Assembly: GCF_002277025.1 (NCBI RefSeq)
Contig: NZ_NIWD01000008.1
Coordinates: forward strand, 782,333 to 846,332
Length of the DNA stretch: 64,000 bases
Reading direction: 5' to 3'
From: Sphingopyxis sp. GW247-27LB
GTDB lineage: Bacteria; Pseudomonadota; Alphaproteobacteria; Sphingomonadales; Sphingomonadaceae
Positions 52,503 through 62,342 of this stretch are shown piece after piece (position 1 is the first letter of the stretch; each line of letters opens with the position of its first letter). The translations under genes and the position numbers were made by a program. Under the pieces are notes generated by a model, which worked only from the letters and a program-made list of their open reading frames with translations, did no database searches and was not told the DNA's origin.

Positions 52503-53366
52503 ATGATGCAGAACAGCTTGTCGGTCGATGTCGAGGACTGGTTCCACGTCGGCGCCTTTGAGCGCACGATCGACCGCGCCGACTGGCCGCGGCTCGAATG
52601 CCGGGTCGAGGGGAATTGCGACGCGGTGCTTCAGATTTTCGCCGATGCCGGGGTCACCGGCACCTTCTTCACCCTCGGCTGGGTCGCCGAACGCTATCCG
52701 GCGCTGATCAAGCGCATCGTCGCGGCGGGGCACGAGCTCGCCAGCCACGGTTATGACCACAAGCGCGTCTTTGCGATGACCGCCGGCGAATTCGCCGCCG
52801 ACCTTCAGAAGACGCGCGCCATCCTCGAGGATGCGGGCGGGACCCCGGTACGCGGCTATCGCGCGCCGAGCTTTTCGATCGACGCGCGGACGCCGTGGGC
52901 GCATCCGGTCCTCGCCGAGCAGGGCTATGCCTATTCGTCGAGCGTGGCGCCGGTGGTCCACGATCATTATGGCTGGCCGCAAAGCCCGCGCCATGCGTGG
53001 CGGCCGGTCGAGGGCAGCGATCTTGTCGAATGGCCGGTGACGACCGCGCGCGCGCTCGGCCGCACGCTGGCGGCGGGCGGCGGCGGCTTCATGCGGTTGC
53101 TTCCCTATGGCTTCACGCGCTGGGCGATCGGGCGGATGAATGCCGAGGGGCACCCGGCGATCCTCTATTTTCATCCGTGGGAAATCGACCCCGGCCAGCC
53201 GCGCGTCGCCAATGCGCCGCTGAAATCGAAAATACGCCATTACAGCGGTTTGTCAGCCATGGCTGACAAGCTGAAAAGGTTGTGCGCCGATTTTGAATGG
53301 ACCCGCGCCGACGCGCTCGTCCCCGCGCAGCGCGGCCGCGCCGCGCCGTGGCGCGCCGCGGCGTGA
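52503..53366 (+). CDS. XrtA-system polysaccharide deacetylase
   Basis: A 287-aa NodB-domain protein: SVDVEDWFHV (catalytic and metal Asp), HELASHGYDH (metal His pair), YRAPSFSID and a C-terminal DUF3473-like end (YFHPWEIDPGQPR). It removes N- or O-acetyl groups from the exopolysaccharide. A second ATG at 52506 is possible. The stop overlaps the GTG of the FemAB-like gene. Confidence 0.92.
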   Translation: MMQNSLSVDVEDWFHVGAFERTIDRADWPRLECRVEGNCDAVLQIFADAGVTGTFFTLGWVAERYPALIKRIVAAGHELASHGYDHKRVFAMTAGEFAADLQKTRAILEDAGGTPVRGYRAPSFSIDARTPWAHPVLAEQGYAYSSSVAPVVHDHYGWPQSPRHAWRPVEGSDLVEWPVTTARALGRTLAAGGGGFMRLLPYGFTRWAIGRMNAEGHPAILYFHPWEIDPGQPRVANAPLKSKIRHYSGLSAMADKLKRLCADFEWTRADALVPAQRGRAAPWRAAA

Positions 53367-54433
53367 ACGCGCCCGCGCATCCTTTGGCAGGGGGCGATGT
53401 GTCCGCCGCGCCGCTCGGCGATGCGGCCGAATGGGACGCCTATGTCGCGGCGCATCCCGGCGCGACGCCCTTTCACAGCCGCACCTGGTGCGAGGCGATC
53501 ACGCGCGCGACCGGGCATCGCTGTCATATCGTCACCGCGCGCGATGCGGCGGGGACGCTGACCGGTCTGCTGCCGCTCCACCATGTTCGCTCGCCGCTGT
53601 TCGGGCAGGCGCTGGTCGGCAGCGGCTTCGCGGTCGGCGGCGGTATCCTCGCCGACGATCCAGCCATCGCCGCTACGCTCGCCGGGGGCGCGGCGGACAT
53701 CGCCAAATCGCTCGGCGTTCCCTCGGTCGAGCTGCGCGGCGGCCCGCTGCCCGAAGGCACCGGCTGGGCCAGCGAGGAGGGCGTCTACGCGGGCTTCGCG
53801 CGCGACCTCGCCGCCGATGAAGAGGCCGAACTGCTCGCCATCCCGCGCAAGCAGCGCGCCGAGGTGCGCAAGGCCCTCGTCAGCGATCTCCGCGTCACCA
53901 CCGGCCGCGATTCCGCCGAGCGCCGCGATCATTATCGCGTCTATGCGGAGAGCGTCCGCAACCTCGGCACGCCCGTCTTTCCGCGAGCCTTGTTCGATGC
54001 CATCCTCGACGCATTCGGCGACGATGCCGACATATTGACCGTGCGCGACGGCCGCCGGCCGATAGCGAGCGTCCTCAGTCTCCACTGGCGCGGCACGGTA
54101 ATGCCCTATTGGGGCGGCGGCACCTTCGACGCGCGGCGGCTGCGCGCCAACGAGCTGATGTATTTCGCGCTGATGCGCCACGCCCGCGAGCGCGGCGGCA
54201 CCCGCTTCGACTTCGGGCGCTCGAAGGTCGGGACGGGCCCGTTCGCCTACAAGAAGAACTGGGGGTTCGAGCCCGAGCCGCTCGTCTATGCGCGCTGGCT
54301 CGCGCCGGGCGAGCAGCCGCGCGACACCAACCCGAACAGCGCCAAATACCGGTTGCAGGTCGATCTGTGGAAGAAGCTGCCGCTGTGGGCGGCGAACCGC
54401 ATTGGGCCGCTGATCGCGCGCGGGCTCGGCTGA
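53363..54433 (+). CDS. FemAB-like XrtA/PEP-CTERM system-associated protein
   Basis: A 356-aa protein of the FemAB/GNAT superfamily. It shows FHSRTWCEAI near the start, LAIPRKQRAEVRKAL, and a C-terminal GNAT fold (ASVLSLHWRGTVMPYWGG, RFDFGRSKVGTGPFAYKK). It probably attaches an aminoacyl or acyl group to the polymer or a lipid carrier. The GTG start overlaps the upstream stop (GTGA). Confidence 0.88.
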   Translation: MNAPAHPLAGGDVSAAPLGDAAEWDAYVAAHPGATPFHSRTWCEAITRATGHRCHIVTARDAAGTLTGLLPLHHVRSPLFGQALVGSGFAVGGGILADDPAIAATLAGGAADIAKSLGVPSVELRGGPLPEGTGWASEEGVYAGFARDLAADEEAELLAIPRKQRAEVRKALVSDLRVTTGRDSAERRDHYRVYAESVRNLGTPVFPRALFDAILDAFGDDADILTVRDGRRPIASVLSLHWRGTVMPYWGGGTFDARRLRANELMYFALMRHARERGGTRFDFGRSKVGTGPFAYKKNWGFEPEPLVYARWLAPGEQPRDTNPNSAKYRLQVDLWKKLPLWAANRIGPLIARGLG

Positions 54434-55638
54434 TGGCCGAGATATTGTTTTTGGTGCACCGCGCGCCGTGGCCGCCCGATCGCGGCGACCGCATCCGCAG
54501 CTGGCACATGTTCGAGGCGCTCGCCCGGCTCGCCCCCGTCCATGTCGCGGCGCTCGCCGACAATGCCGCCGAGGCCGCGCTCGCGCGCGCGAAAATGGCG
54601 CGCCTTTGCAAAAGCCTGGCAATCGAAGTGCGCAAGGTGTCGCGGCCGCTCGCGCTTGCGCAGGCGGTGCTGCGTGGCGAGCCCGTGTCGAACCGGCTGT
54701 TTCGCAGCGCGGCCTTGTCGGAGCATGTCGATAAGTTGCTCGCGAGCAGGGCGATCACCCATATCGTGGCCTTCTCGGGCCAGATGGCGCAATATCTGCC
54801 CGCGCGTTTCGACGGCCCGGTGATCATGGATTTCGTCGACGTCGATTCGGCCAAATTCGCCACCTATGCCGAACAGGATCGGGGGCAGCCGATGCGCTGG
54901 GTTCATGCGCGCGAGGCTGCCAAGCTCGGCGCGTTCGAGGCCGAGGTCGCGCGGGCGGTCGATGCCAGCCTGTTCGTCAGCGAGGCCGAGGCGGCGCTGT
55001 TTCGCGATCGGAGCGGGCTCGGAGCCGCGCAGGTGCGCGCGGTCGAGAATGGCATCGACACCGCCCGCTTCGACCCCGCGCAGCCGCTGGCGACGGTGGG
55101 CGAGGGCGAGGGGCCGCTCGCGGTCTTCACCGGCCAGATGGACTATCGCCCCAACATCGACGCGGTGCGCTGGTTCGCGGACGACATCCTGCCGCTGATC
55201 CGCAAGCGCCACCCGCAGGCGCGCTTCGCGATCGTCGGCCGCGCGCCGACCGTCGACGTGCGCGCGCTCGAAGAGCGGCCGGGGGTGCTCGTCACCGGTC
55301 AGGTTCCCGATGTGCGGCCGTGGCTCGCGGCCGCCGACGCGGTGGTCGCGCCGCTGCTGCTCGCGCGCGGAGTGCAGAACAAGCTGCTCGAGGCGATGGC
55401 GATGGCGCGGCCTGTGGTCGCGAGCCGCGCCGCCGCGACCGGAATCGACGCGGAGGCGGGCGAGCATCTGCTCGTCGCCGACGATGCCGAGGCGATGGCG
55501 AGGGCGGTGTGCGAGCTGTTCGATGATCCAGCAACGGCGGCACGCATGGGCGCCGCGGCGCGCGAGCGGATGATCGCGCGCTACGGCTGGGAGGCACGGC
55601 TCGCGCCGCTCGGGCAGCTGCTGGGGCTGGCGGCGTGA
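54433..55638 (+). CDS. XrtA/PEP-CTERM system glycosyltransferase (TIGR03087 type)
   Basis: A 401-aa GT4-like transferase. It begins ILFLVHRAPWPPDRGDRIRSW, has VENGIDTARFDP at the domain junction, FTGQMDYRPNIDA, and the donor-site region LLLARGVQNKLLEAMAMARPVV. It adds a sugar to the lipid-linked exopolysaccharide repeat. The start overlaps the preceding stop (TGATG). Confidence 0.92.
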   Translation: MAEILFLVHRAPWPPDRGDRIRSWHMFEALARLAPVHVAALADNAAEAALARAKMARLCKSLAIEVRKVSRPLALAQAVLRGEPVSNRLFRSAALSEHVDKLLASRAITHIVAFSGQMAQYLPARFDGPVIMDFVDVDSAKFATYAEQDRGQPMRWVHAREAAKLGAFEAEVARAVDASLFVSEAEAALFRDRSGLGAAQVRAVENGIDTARFDPAQPLATVGEGEGPLAVFTGQMDYRPNIDAVRWFADDILPLIRKRHPQARFAIVGRAPTVDVRALEERPGVLVTGQVPDVRPWLAAADAVVAPLLLARGVQNKLLEAMAMARPVVASRAAATGIDAEAGEHLLVADDAEAMARAVCELFDDPATAARMGAAARERMIARYGWEARLAPLGQLLGLAA

Positions 55639-57146
55639 CCGCCCGCGCGCTTTCACGCCCGCAGGGCTGGTCGCTCTGGCAGCGGCATCTCGCGGCGTTG
55701 ACCGCGCTGTCCGCGGCGATCCTTCTCCTCTTTCGCCATGATGTTGCCGACATGGCGGGCATCTGGTGGGCGAGTTCGACCTTCACCCATTGCCTGCTGA
55801 TGGTGCCGATGATCGGCTGGCTGGTGGCGCAGCGTGCGCCGCTGCTCAAGCCCCTGACGCCTGCCTTCTGGTGGCTCGCGCTCGCGTGGATGGCGGGGGC
55901 CGGCGTCGTGTGGCTGGTCGGCGAGGCGGCAGGGGTCGGCCTGTTCCGCCAGCTCGGGCTGGTGCTGATGCTGCAGGGCGCGGTCGCGGTGACGCTCGGC
56001 GCGAAGCTGGCGCGCGCGCTGCTTTTCCCGCTCGCCTATGCGCTGCTCCTCGTGCCCTTCGGCGAGGAGCTGGTGCCGCTGCTCCAGACGCTGACCGCGC
56101 ATATCTCGGTCGTGCTGCTCCACCTGTCGGGCCTGTCGGCCGAGATGGAGGGGGTGTTCATCACGACGCGCGCGGGTTTCTTCGAGGTCGCCGAGGCGTG
56201 CTCGGGGGTCAATTTCCTGATCGCGATGCTCGCCTATGCGGTGTTCGCGGCGCACCTCTGTTTCCGCAGCTGGACGCGGCGCATCCTCTTTGTAGCGCTC
56301 GCGCTCGCGACGACGATCATCGCCAACGCGCTGCGCGCCTATGGCACGATGGTCGCCGCCGAGATCTGGGGGGTCGAGGCGGCGGGCGGGATCGACCATG
56401 TCTTCTACGGCTGGATTTTCTTCGGGCTCGTCATCCTCGCGGTAATGCTCGTCGCGCGGCGCTGGTTCGACCGGCCCGCGAACGATGCGGCGGTCGACGT
56501 CGGCGGACTGGACGGCCTGCCGCGCCTCGCCGGCCCCGCGAAGGCGGTGCTGCCCGCGGCGCTTGCAATCCCGCTGCTCTTCGCGGTCTGGGGCGCGCTC
56601 GCCGGTGCACGCACGGCGCCGCTTCCTTCGACGATGGCGGTGGCGGCACCCTCGGGCTGGACCCTTGCCGCGCCGCAGGGCATCGCCTGGGCTCCGCGCT
56701 TCGATGGCGCCGACCAGCGGCTCGTCCGCCATTTCGCCGATGCCCGCGGCCGCCACGTCACCGTGGCGGTCGGCGGTTACGAGCGGCAGGCTGAAGGGCG
56801 CGAGGTCGCCGCCTTCGGGCAGGGCGCGGTCGATCCCGACGGCCCATGGGCGTGGAGCGCGTCGCTGCCGGCGATAGACGGGGCGAAAACCGAGCGGCTG
56901 CTGCATCGGGGGCCGGTGCTGCGCGACGCCGCGACCTGGTATGTCGTCGATGGCCACGCGACGGGCAGCGCGCGCGCGGCGAAGTTCGCGGGGTTGAAAG
57001 CGCGCCTTTTCGGCGGCGATCCGCGCGCGCTGTCGCTGATCGTGTCGAGCGAGGAAGGCGAGGGCGGCGCCCGCGCGATCGCCGATTTCGTCGCCGCGTC
57101 GGGCGGGGCGCAGCTGATGGCTGACCGCGCACTAAAACTGCGCTAG
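55635..57146 (+). CDS. xrtA: Exosortase A fused to EpsI domain
   Basis: A 503-aa inner-membrane transpeptidase. The N-terminal half has about eight membrane helices with the catalytic triad Cys189 (EACSGVNFL), Arg234 (NALRAYG) and His255 (GGIDHVFYGW). The C-terminal half (about 300-503) is a periplasmic EpsI domain, a fusion common for exosortase A. It recognises and cleaves PEP-CTERM proteins; none of those substrates is encoded in this window. Confidence 0.94.
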   Translation: MTARALSRPQGWSLWQRHLAALTALSAAILLLFRHDVADMAGIWWASSTFTHCLLMVPMIGWLVAQRAPLLKPLTPAFWWLALAWMAGAGVVWLVGEAAGVGLFRQLGLVLMLQGAVAVTLGAKLARALLFPLAYALLLVPFGEELVPLLQTLTAHISVVLLHLSGLSAEMEGVFITTRAGFFEVAEACSGVNFLIAMLAYAVFAAHLCFRSWTRRILFVALALATTIIANALRAYGTMVAAEIWGVEAAGGIDHVFYGWIFFGLVILAVMLVARRWFDRPANDAAVDVGGLDGLPRLAGPAKAVLPAALAIPLLFAVWGALAGARTAPLPSTMAVAAPSGWTLAAPQGIAWAPRFDGADQRLVRHFADARGRHVTVAVGGYERQAEGREVAAFGQGAVDPDGPWAWSASLPAIDGAKTERLLHRGPVLRDAATWYVVDGHATGSARAAKFAGLKARLFGGDPRALSLIVSSEEGEGGARAIADFVAASGGAQLMADRALKLR

Positions 57147-57157
57147 GCATCGCGCGC

Positions 57158-59053
57158 ATGTGCGGGATCGCGGGCCTCTATCATCTGGAAACGGCGAAGC
57201 CGGTCGATCCGGCGCGGCTGCGTGCGATGCTGCATCCCATGAGCCATCGCGGACCCGACGGATCGGGCGAATGGACCGCGCCGGGGGTGGGCCTCGCCCA
57301 CCTTCGCCTCTCGATCATCGACATCGCGGGCAGTCCGCAGCCGATGGCGAGCGACGACGAGACGGTGACGCTGACCTACAACGGGGAGATCTATAATTTC
57401 CGCGAGTTGCGCGCCGAACTCGAGGATCGCGGGCACCGCTTCCGCACCAGCGGCGATACCGAGGTGATCATCGCGGCGTGGCGGCAATGGGGCCCCGATT
57501 GCCTGTCGCATCTCAACGGCATGTTCGCCTTCGCGCTCCACGATCACGCCCGCGGCTGCCTGTTCCTTGCGCGCGACCGGCTGGGAGTGAAGCCGCTCCA
57601 TTATGCCCGCCTCTCGGATGGGTCGATCGCCTTCGCGTCCGAACTCAAGGGGCTGCTGCGCCACCCGCTGCTCCGCCAGGAGGCGAATCTGTCGGCGGTC
57701 GAGGATTTTCTGGCGCTCGGCTATGTGCCCGACGACAATTGCATCGTCGCGGGGGTACGGAAATTGCCCGCGGGCCATTTCCTCCTCCTCGAACGCGGCA
57801 AGCCGCTACCCGCGCCGACGTGCTGGTGGTCACCCGATTTTTCGCGGCGCATCCGCGCGAGCGAGGACGAGGCGGCCGAGCATCTCGTCCATCTGATGCG
57901 CGCCGCGGTGACCGATCGGATGGTCGCCGACGTGCCGCTCGGCGCTTTCCTCTCCGGCGGGGTCGATTCGAGCGCGGTGGTCGCGCTGATGGCCGAAGCA
58001 AGCAGCAAGGCGGTCAAGACCTGCACGATCGGCTTCGATCAGGCGGCGCTCGACGAGACCGCTTACGCGCGGCAAATCGCCGAGCGGTTCGCCACCGACC
58101 ACCGCACCCGCACCGTCGCGGCGGCCGATTTCGCGCTCGTCGACCGGATCGCCGACATGTTCGACGAACCCTTCGCCGATGCGAGCGCGCTCCCTACCTA
58201 CCGCGTCTGCGAACTCGCGCGCGAAGAGGTGACGGTCGCGCTGTCGGGCGACGGCGCCGACGAGGCGTTCGCGGGCTATCGCCGGCTCGTCTTCCAGCAT
58301 CAGGAGGAAAGGCTACGCGGGCTGATCCCCGCCTTTCTGCGCAAGGGCGTGATCGGGCCGCTGGCGCGCGTCTGGCCGCAGATGGACTGGGCTCCGCGCC
58401 CGCTGCGCGCCCGCGCGACGCTGGCCAGCCTGTCGAAGACCGGGGCCGAGGGCTATGCCGAGGCGGTCGGCGTGACCGGCCCGGCGCAGCGGGCACGGCT
58501 GTTCAACGATGCGGCGCACCGCGCGCTCGGCGATCATGTCGCCGAGACGCGCTATTGGCGGGCGATGGCCGAGGCGCCGTCGCGCGAGGCGCTCGACCGC
58601 GCGCAATATGCCGACCTCAAGATCTGGCTCCCGGGCGACATTTTGACCAAGACCGACCGCATGAGCATGGCGGTCAGCCTCGAGGCGCGCGAGCCCCTGC
58701 TCGACTATCGTCTCGTCGAATTCGCCGCCAGCCTGCCCGCGTCGATGCGCGTCAAGGGCGCGACGGGGAAGGCGGTGCTCAAGCGGGCGATGGAACGCTA
58801 TCTGCCGCACGACATCCTCTATCGCCCCAAGATGGGCTTCGTGACGCCGGTCTCGCACTGGTTCCGCGGGCCGCTCGCCGAACAGGCCCGCGCGCTCGCC
58901 ACCTCGTCGACCCTCGCGCGCTCTGGCTGGTTCGACATGGCCGAAATCGAGCGCATCGTCGCCGCGCACCAGTCGGGACGCCGCGATCATGGGCGGCTGA
59001 TCTGGCAATATTTCATGCTGGAGAAGTCGCTGGCGAAGTTGTTCGGGATTTGA
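57158..59053 (+). CDS. XrtA/PEP-CTERM system amidotransferase (asparagine synthase-like)
   Basis: A 631-aa protein. The N-terminal class II glutaminase begins MCGIAGLYH with the nucleophile Cys2 and has SHRGPDGSGEW. The synthetase domain has the ATP loop LSGGVDSSAVVALM and ALSGDGADEAFAGY. It amidates an unknown acid, probably a sugar acid or peptide part of the exopolysaccharide. Last gene of the XrtA operon. Confidence 0.92.
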   Translation: MCGIAGLYHLETAKPVDPARLRAMLHPMSHRGPDGSGEWTAPGVGLAHLRLSIIDIAGSPQPMASDDETVTLTYNGEIYNFRELRAELEDRGHRFRTSGDTEVIIAAWRQWGPDCLSHLNGMFAFALHDHARGCLFLARDRLGVKPLHYARLSDGSIAFASELKGLLRHPLLRQEANLSAVEDFLALGYVPDDNCIVAGVRKLPAGHFLLLERGKPLPAPTCWWSPDFSRRIRASEDEAAEHLVHLMRAAVTDRMVADVPLGAFLSGGVDSSAVVALMAEASSKAVKTCTIGFDQAALDETAYARQIAERFATDHRTRTVAAADFALVDRIADMFDEPFADASALPTYRVCELAREEVTVALSGDGADEAFAGYRRLVFQHQEERLRGLIPAFLRKGVIGPLARVWPQMDWAPRPLRARATLASLSKTGAEGYAEAVGVTGPAQRARLFNDAAHRALGDHVAETRYWRAMAEAPSREALDRAQYADLKIWLPGDILTKTDRMSMAVSLEAREPLLDYRLVEFAASLPASMRVKGATGKAVLKRAMERYLPHDILYRPKMGFVTPVSHWFRGPLAEQARALATSSTLARSGWFDMAEIERIVAAHQSGRRDHGRLIWQYFMLEKSLAKLFGI

Positions 59054-59114
59054 TCGCAGACGAGCGTTTTTGAAGAGTGAATGGGGTTTCCTAGTGGCTG
59101 GTGGCGGCCATAAG

Positions 59115-59259
59115 ATCCTCCCTGCGGCGCAGCCGTGGGGAGGGGGACCATCCGAAGGATGGTGGAGGGGCCGCGAGCGCCAGCGAGCGCTTCGCGCTCG
59201 GCCCCTCCGTCAGCCCCTGCGGGGCTGCCACCTCCCCATCGCTGCGCGACAGGGAGGAT
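59115..59259. repeat. Intergenic palindromic repeat, family E
   Basis: The gap 59054-59379 (326 bp) has no gene. It holds inverted outer arms of about 31 bp (59115-59145 and 59229-59259, core ATCCTCCCTG) around a second palindrome (GGAGGGGCCGCGAGCG / CGCTCGGCCCCTCC). The structure resembles other families of intergenic repeats in this window. Confidence 0.8.
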
Positions 59260-59379
59260 TTTCCATGTCCGCTCCCACCCCAAAGCCGCCGCAAACCTGC
59301 CCCCGCAGCCATCGTCGATAGGGGGCGCCCCGGAGGCTGGCCACTTCATCTTAACCCTTGGCGGCTACGCTCGCCATCG

Positions 59380-60576
59380 ATGACGGTCCATCCCGCCTTT
59401 CCGGTCGACGGCGTCCCGGTGCCCACCGGTGGCGCACCGCTGACGGTGCGCGTGGTCGATCCGCTGTCGCTGTCGGACGAGATGGCGGCGGCCTGGGACG
59501 CGCTTGCATCCGAGGCGAGCGAGCCCAATCCGTTCACCGAGCGCTGGTGCCTGCAGTCGGCGCTGCATTTGCTCGATCCCGATCGGCGCGCGCGGCTGGT
59601 GATCGTCCGCGATGGCAGCGGCGGTCCCGTGATCGGCGCCATGCCGCTCGCCGCCGCGACGCGCTACGGCCGCCTGCCGCTGCGGCATGTCACCGGCTGG
59701 GCCCATCCGAATCATTTCCACGGGGCGCCGCTCGTCCGTGCGGGGTTCGAAAGCCTGTTCTGGTCGATCCTGCTCGGCTGGTGCGACGCCGCGCCGTGGG
59801 CGCGCACGCTCGTCCATCTGCCGCGGCTGACCGAGGACGGGCCGCTCCACCGCGCGCTCGTCGATGTCGCGCGCGCGCGCGGCGGCGAGGCGGTGATCGT
59901 GCACGGCGAAGAACGCGCGCTGCTCGAAAGCGATCTGTCGCCCGACGCCTATTGGGACGCGGCGGTGCGCGCCAAGAAGCGCAAGGAACTCCGCCGGCAG
60001 GCCAATCGGCTCGCCGAACAGGGCGTGGTCGCCTTTCGCCGCTGGCAGCCGGGCGAGCCTCTCGACCCTTGGCTCGATGCCTTCCTCGCGCTCGAGGCGC
60101 GCGGATGGAAAGGCCGGGCCGGCTCGGCGCTTGCGAGCCATGGCGACACCGAAGCCTGGTTCCGCGCGGTGCTCGGCGGCGCGGCGGAGGCGGGCAAGCT
60201 CGACCTGCGCGCGCTCGACCTCGATGGCCGCCCGCTCGCGATGCTGGTCAATTTCCTGTCTCCCCCGGGCGGCTTTTCGTTCAAGACCGCGTTCGACGAG
60301 GATTATGCCCGTTTCTCGCCCGGCGTGCTGCTCCAGCAGGCGAACCTCGACCTGCTGGACGATGCGCGCATCGCCTGGGTCGACAGCTGCGCCGCGCCCG
60401 ACCATCCGATGATCGACAGCGTATGGCGCGAGCGTCGTCGCCTCGTCTGGGTCAATGTCCCGCTGTCGGGCACCGCCGACCGGATGCGCTTCGCGGCGCT
60501 CCGCAGGATCGAAACCTTGTGGCGGCGCTGGAAGCGTCCCGCACCCTCCGCCGCCGAAATCCAGGACCAGCCATGA
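59380..60576 (+). CDS. GNAT/CelD-like acetyltransferase
   Basis: A 398-aa protein of the BcsL/CelD-type GNAT group: WDALASEASEPNPFTERW at the start, KKRKELRRQANRLAEQG, FLALEARGWKGRAGSAL, and a GNAT-like core with GFSFKTAFDEDYARFSPG. The Lys/Arg-rich motif recurs in the other two FemAB-like proteins of the cluster. It probably modifies an exopolysaccharide component. The next gene overlaps by ATGA. Confidence 0.85.
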   Translation: MTVHPAFPVDGVPVPTGGAPLTVRVVDPLSLSDEMAAAWDALASEASEPNPFTERWCLQSALHLLDPDRRARLVIVRDGSGGPVIGAMPLAAATRYGRLPLRHVTGWAHPNHFHGAPLVRAGFESLFWSILLGWCDAAPWARTLVHLPRLTEDGPLHRALVDVARARGGEAVIVHGEERALLESDLSPDAYWDAAVRAKKRKELRRQANRLAEQGVVAFRRWQPGEPLDPWLDAFLALEARGWKGRAGSALASHGDTEAWFRAVLGGAAEAGKLDLRALDLDGRPLAMLVNFLSPPGGFSFKTAFDEDYARFSPGVLLQQANLDLLDDARIAWVDSCAAPDHPMIDSVWRERRRLVWVNVPLSGTADRMRFAALRRIETLWRRWKRPAPSAAEIQDQP

Positions 60577-61439
60577 CCGCGCATCAAGCCATTACCCGCC
60601 CCGTCTTCCCCGCCGAAACGCTGGATGCGATGGAGCGGCTCTATCCGCTGCAGGCGGGATTGCTCCGCCACCGGCTGCCCGACCATCCCTTGCTGTCGCT
60701 GGCGGCGCTGGCCGATCTCGGTGAGCAGCTGCCCCCCGCACAGGTCGAATATAATCCGGGCGACCTTCCCGTCGGCATCCGGCCCGAGGACGTGCCGTCG
60801 AACGGCCTGTCGATCGGCGAGACCATCCGCACCATCGACACGAACCGGAGCTGGGCGGTGCTCAAGAATATCGAGAGCGAGCCCGCCTATCGCCAGTTGC
60901 TCCTCGATCTGCTCGGCGAACTCGAGCCCGTGGTCGCGCCGCGCACCGGCGCGATGCTGACGCCGCAGGGCTTCGTCTTCATCTCGTCGCCGGGGTCGAT
61001 CACCCCCTATCATTTCGATCCCGAGCACAACATCCTGCTCCAGCTCCAGGGGACCAAGGTGATGAACGTCTGGCCCGCGGGCGACGAACGCTTCGCGCAC
61101 CGGCTGGAGCATGAGCGTTATCACACCGGCGGCCACCGCAACCTGCCGTGGCAGGAGAATTTCGAGGGCGGGCAGCAGCGTGTGCCGCTTGCCCCCGGCG
61201 ATGCGGTGCTGATGCCGGTGATGGCGCCGCATTTCGTCGCCAATGGCGATGCGCCCTCGATCTCGCTGTCGATTACCTGGCGCAGCGAATGGAGCTATCG
61301 CGAGTCCGAGGCGCACGCCGCCAACGCGGCACTCCGGCGCATGGGGTTTAACCCCGCGATGCCGCCGCGCTGGCCGAACCATGCCCGGGCGAAAACGCTC
61401 GGCTGGCGGGTCGCGCGCAAGCTGCGCCTCGTATCCTGA
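60573..61439 (+). CDS. Cupin-like/JmjC-fold oxygenase domain protein
   Basis: A 288-aa protein. The core shows [24 protein letters not shown] (written here only as motif HFD, HxD iron site near residue 147) and a distal His in APHFVANGD, the 2-His-1-carboxylate set of Fe(II)/2-oxoglutarate hydroxylases. Function unknown; it is coupled to the acetyltransferase gene and may act with it. Confidence 0.8.
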   Translation: MTAHQAITRPVFPAETLDAMERLYPLQAGLLRHRLPDHPLLSLAALADLGEQLPPAQVEYNPGDLPVGIRPEDVPSNGLSIGETIRTIDTNRSWAVLKNIESEPAYRQLLLDLLGELEPVVAPRTGAMLTPQGFVFISSPGSITPYHFDPEHNILLQLQGTKVMNVWPAGDERFAHRLEHERYHTGGHRNLPWQENFEGGQQRVPLAPGDAVLMPVMAPHFVANGDAPSISLSITWRSEWSYRESEAHAANAALRRMGFNPAMPPRWPNHARAKTLGWRVARKLRLVS

Positions 61440-61524
61440 CACGGTTTTGCGACAGATCGCTTTCCATTGCGCCGATTTGGCGTTATGGGCGCGCATCCCG
61501 ATATTTCGAGCCCATAGAGGATTG

Positions 61525-61743
61525 ATGGCGAAAGAAGAACTTCTGGAAATGCGCGGCCAGGTGGTCGAACTGCTGCCCAACGCGATGTTCCGCGTCAAAC
61601 TGGAAAATGACCACGAGATTCTGGGCCATACGGCCGGCAAGATGCGCAAGAACCGCATCCGCGTGCTGGTGGGCGACGAAGTGCTCGTCGAACTCACCCC
61701 CTATGACCTGACCAAGGGTCGGATCACCTATCGCTTCAAGTGA
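61525..61743 (+). CDS. infA: Translation initiation factor IF-1
   Basis: A 72-aa OB-fold protein ([47 protein letters not shown]). It binds the ribosomal A site during initiation. Full standard length. It is the first gene of an infA-maf-RNase-yacG cluster; the stop overlaps the next gene's GTG. Confidence 0.98.
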   Translation: MAKEELLEMRGQVVELLPNAMFRVKLENDHEILGHTAGKMRKNRIRVLVGDEVLVELTPYDLTKGRITYRFK

Positions 61744-62342
61744 GCGGCGCGGCGAAAATGCCCGCCCCCGTGCGACATCTGGTGCTCGCCTCGACCTCGC
61801 CGCGCCGGCGTGAATTGCTGGCGCGGATCGGCGTCACGCCCGCCCGCATCGCGGCCCCCGACATCGACGAGACCCCGCTGAAGGGCGAGCTTCCGCGCGC
61901 CTATGTCGCGCGCCTGGCGCTCGGCAAGGCACTGGCGGTCGAGCGCGCGGCGGATGAGGTCGTCCTCGCGGGCGACACGACGGTGGCGGTCGGTCGCCGC
62001 ATCCTCGAAAAGCCCGTCGACGAGGCCGATCTGCGCCGCATGCTCGGCCTGCTGTCGGGACGGCGGCACCATGTCTGGTCGGGCGTCTGCGTCGTCGATG
62101 CGGATGGCAGGCCGCGGGTCCGCGTCGCCGATACCATCGTCGCCTTCAAGGTGCTGAGCGCGGCGGAGATCGACTGGTATGTCGAAAGCGGCGAGGGGGT
62201 GGGCAAGGCGGGCGGCTATGCGATCCAGGGCCGCGCCGAAACCTTCGTCCGCTTCCTTTCGGGGAGCCATTCGAACGTGGTCGGCCTGCCGCTCTTCGAA
62301 ACCCGCGCGCTGCTGAGCGCCGCCGGCGTGCCGCTTGGCTGA
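61740..62342 (+). CDS. maf: Maf family nucleotide pyrophosphatase
   Basis: A 200-aa protein: [12 protein letters not shown] at the start, [26 protein letters not shown] with the catalytic Asp, and GYAIQG. Maf proteins hydrolyse non-canonical nucleoside triphosphates. The GTG overlapping the infA stop gives six extra residues; an ATG at 61758 is the alternative. Confidence 0.93.
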   Translation: MSGAAKMPAPVRHLVLASTSPRRRELLARIGVTPARIAAPDIDETPLKGELPRAYVARLALGKALAVERAADEVVLAGDTTVAVGRRILEKPVDEADLRRMLGLLSGRRHHVWSGVCVVDADGRPRVRVADTIVAFKVLSAAEIDWYVESGEGVGKAGGYAIQGRAETFVRFLSGSHSNVVGLPLFETRALLSAAGVPLG

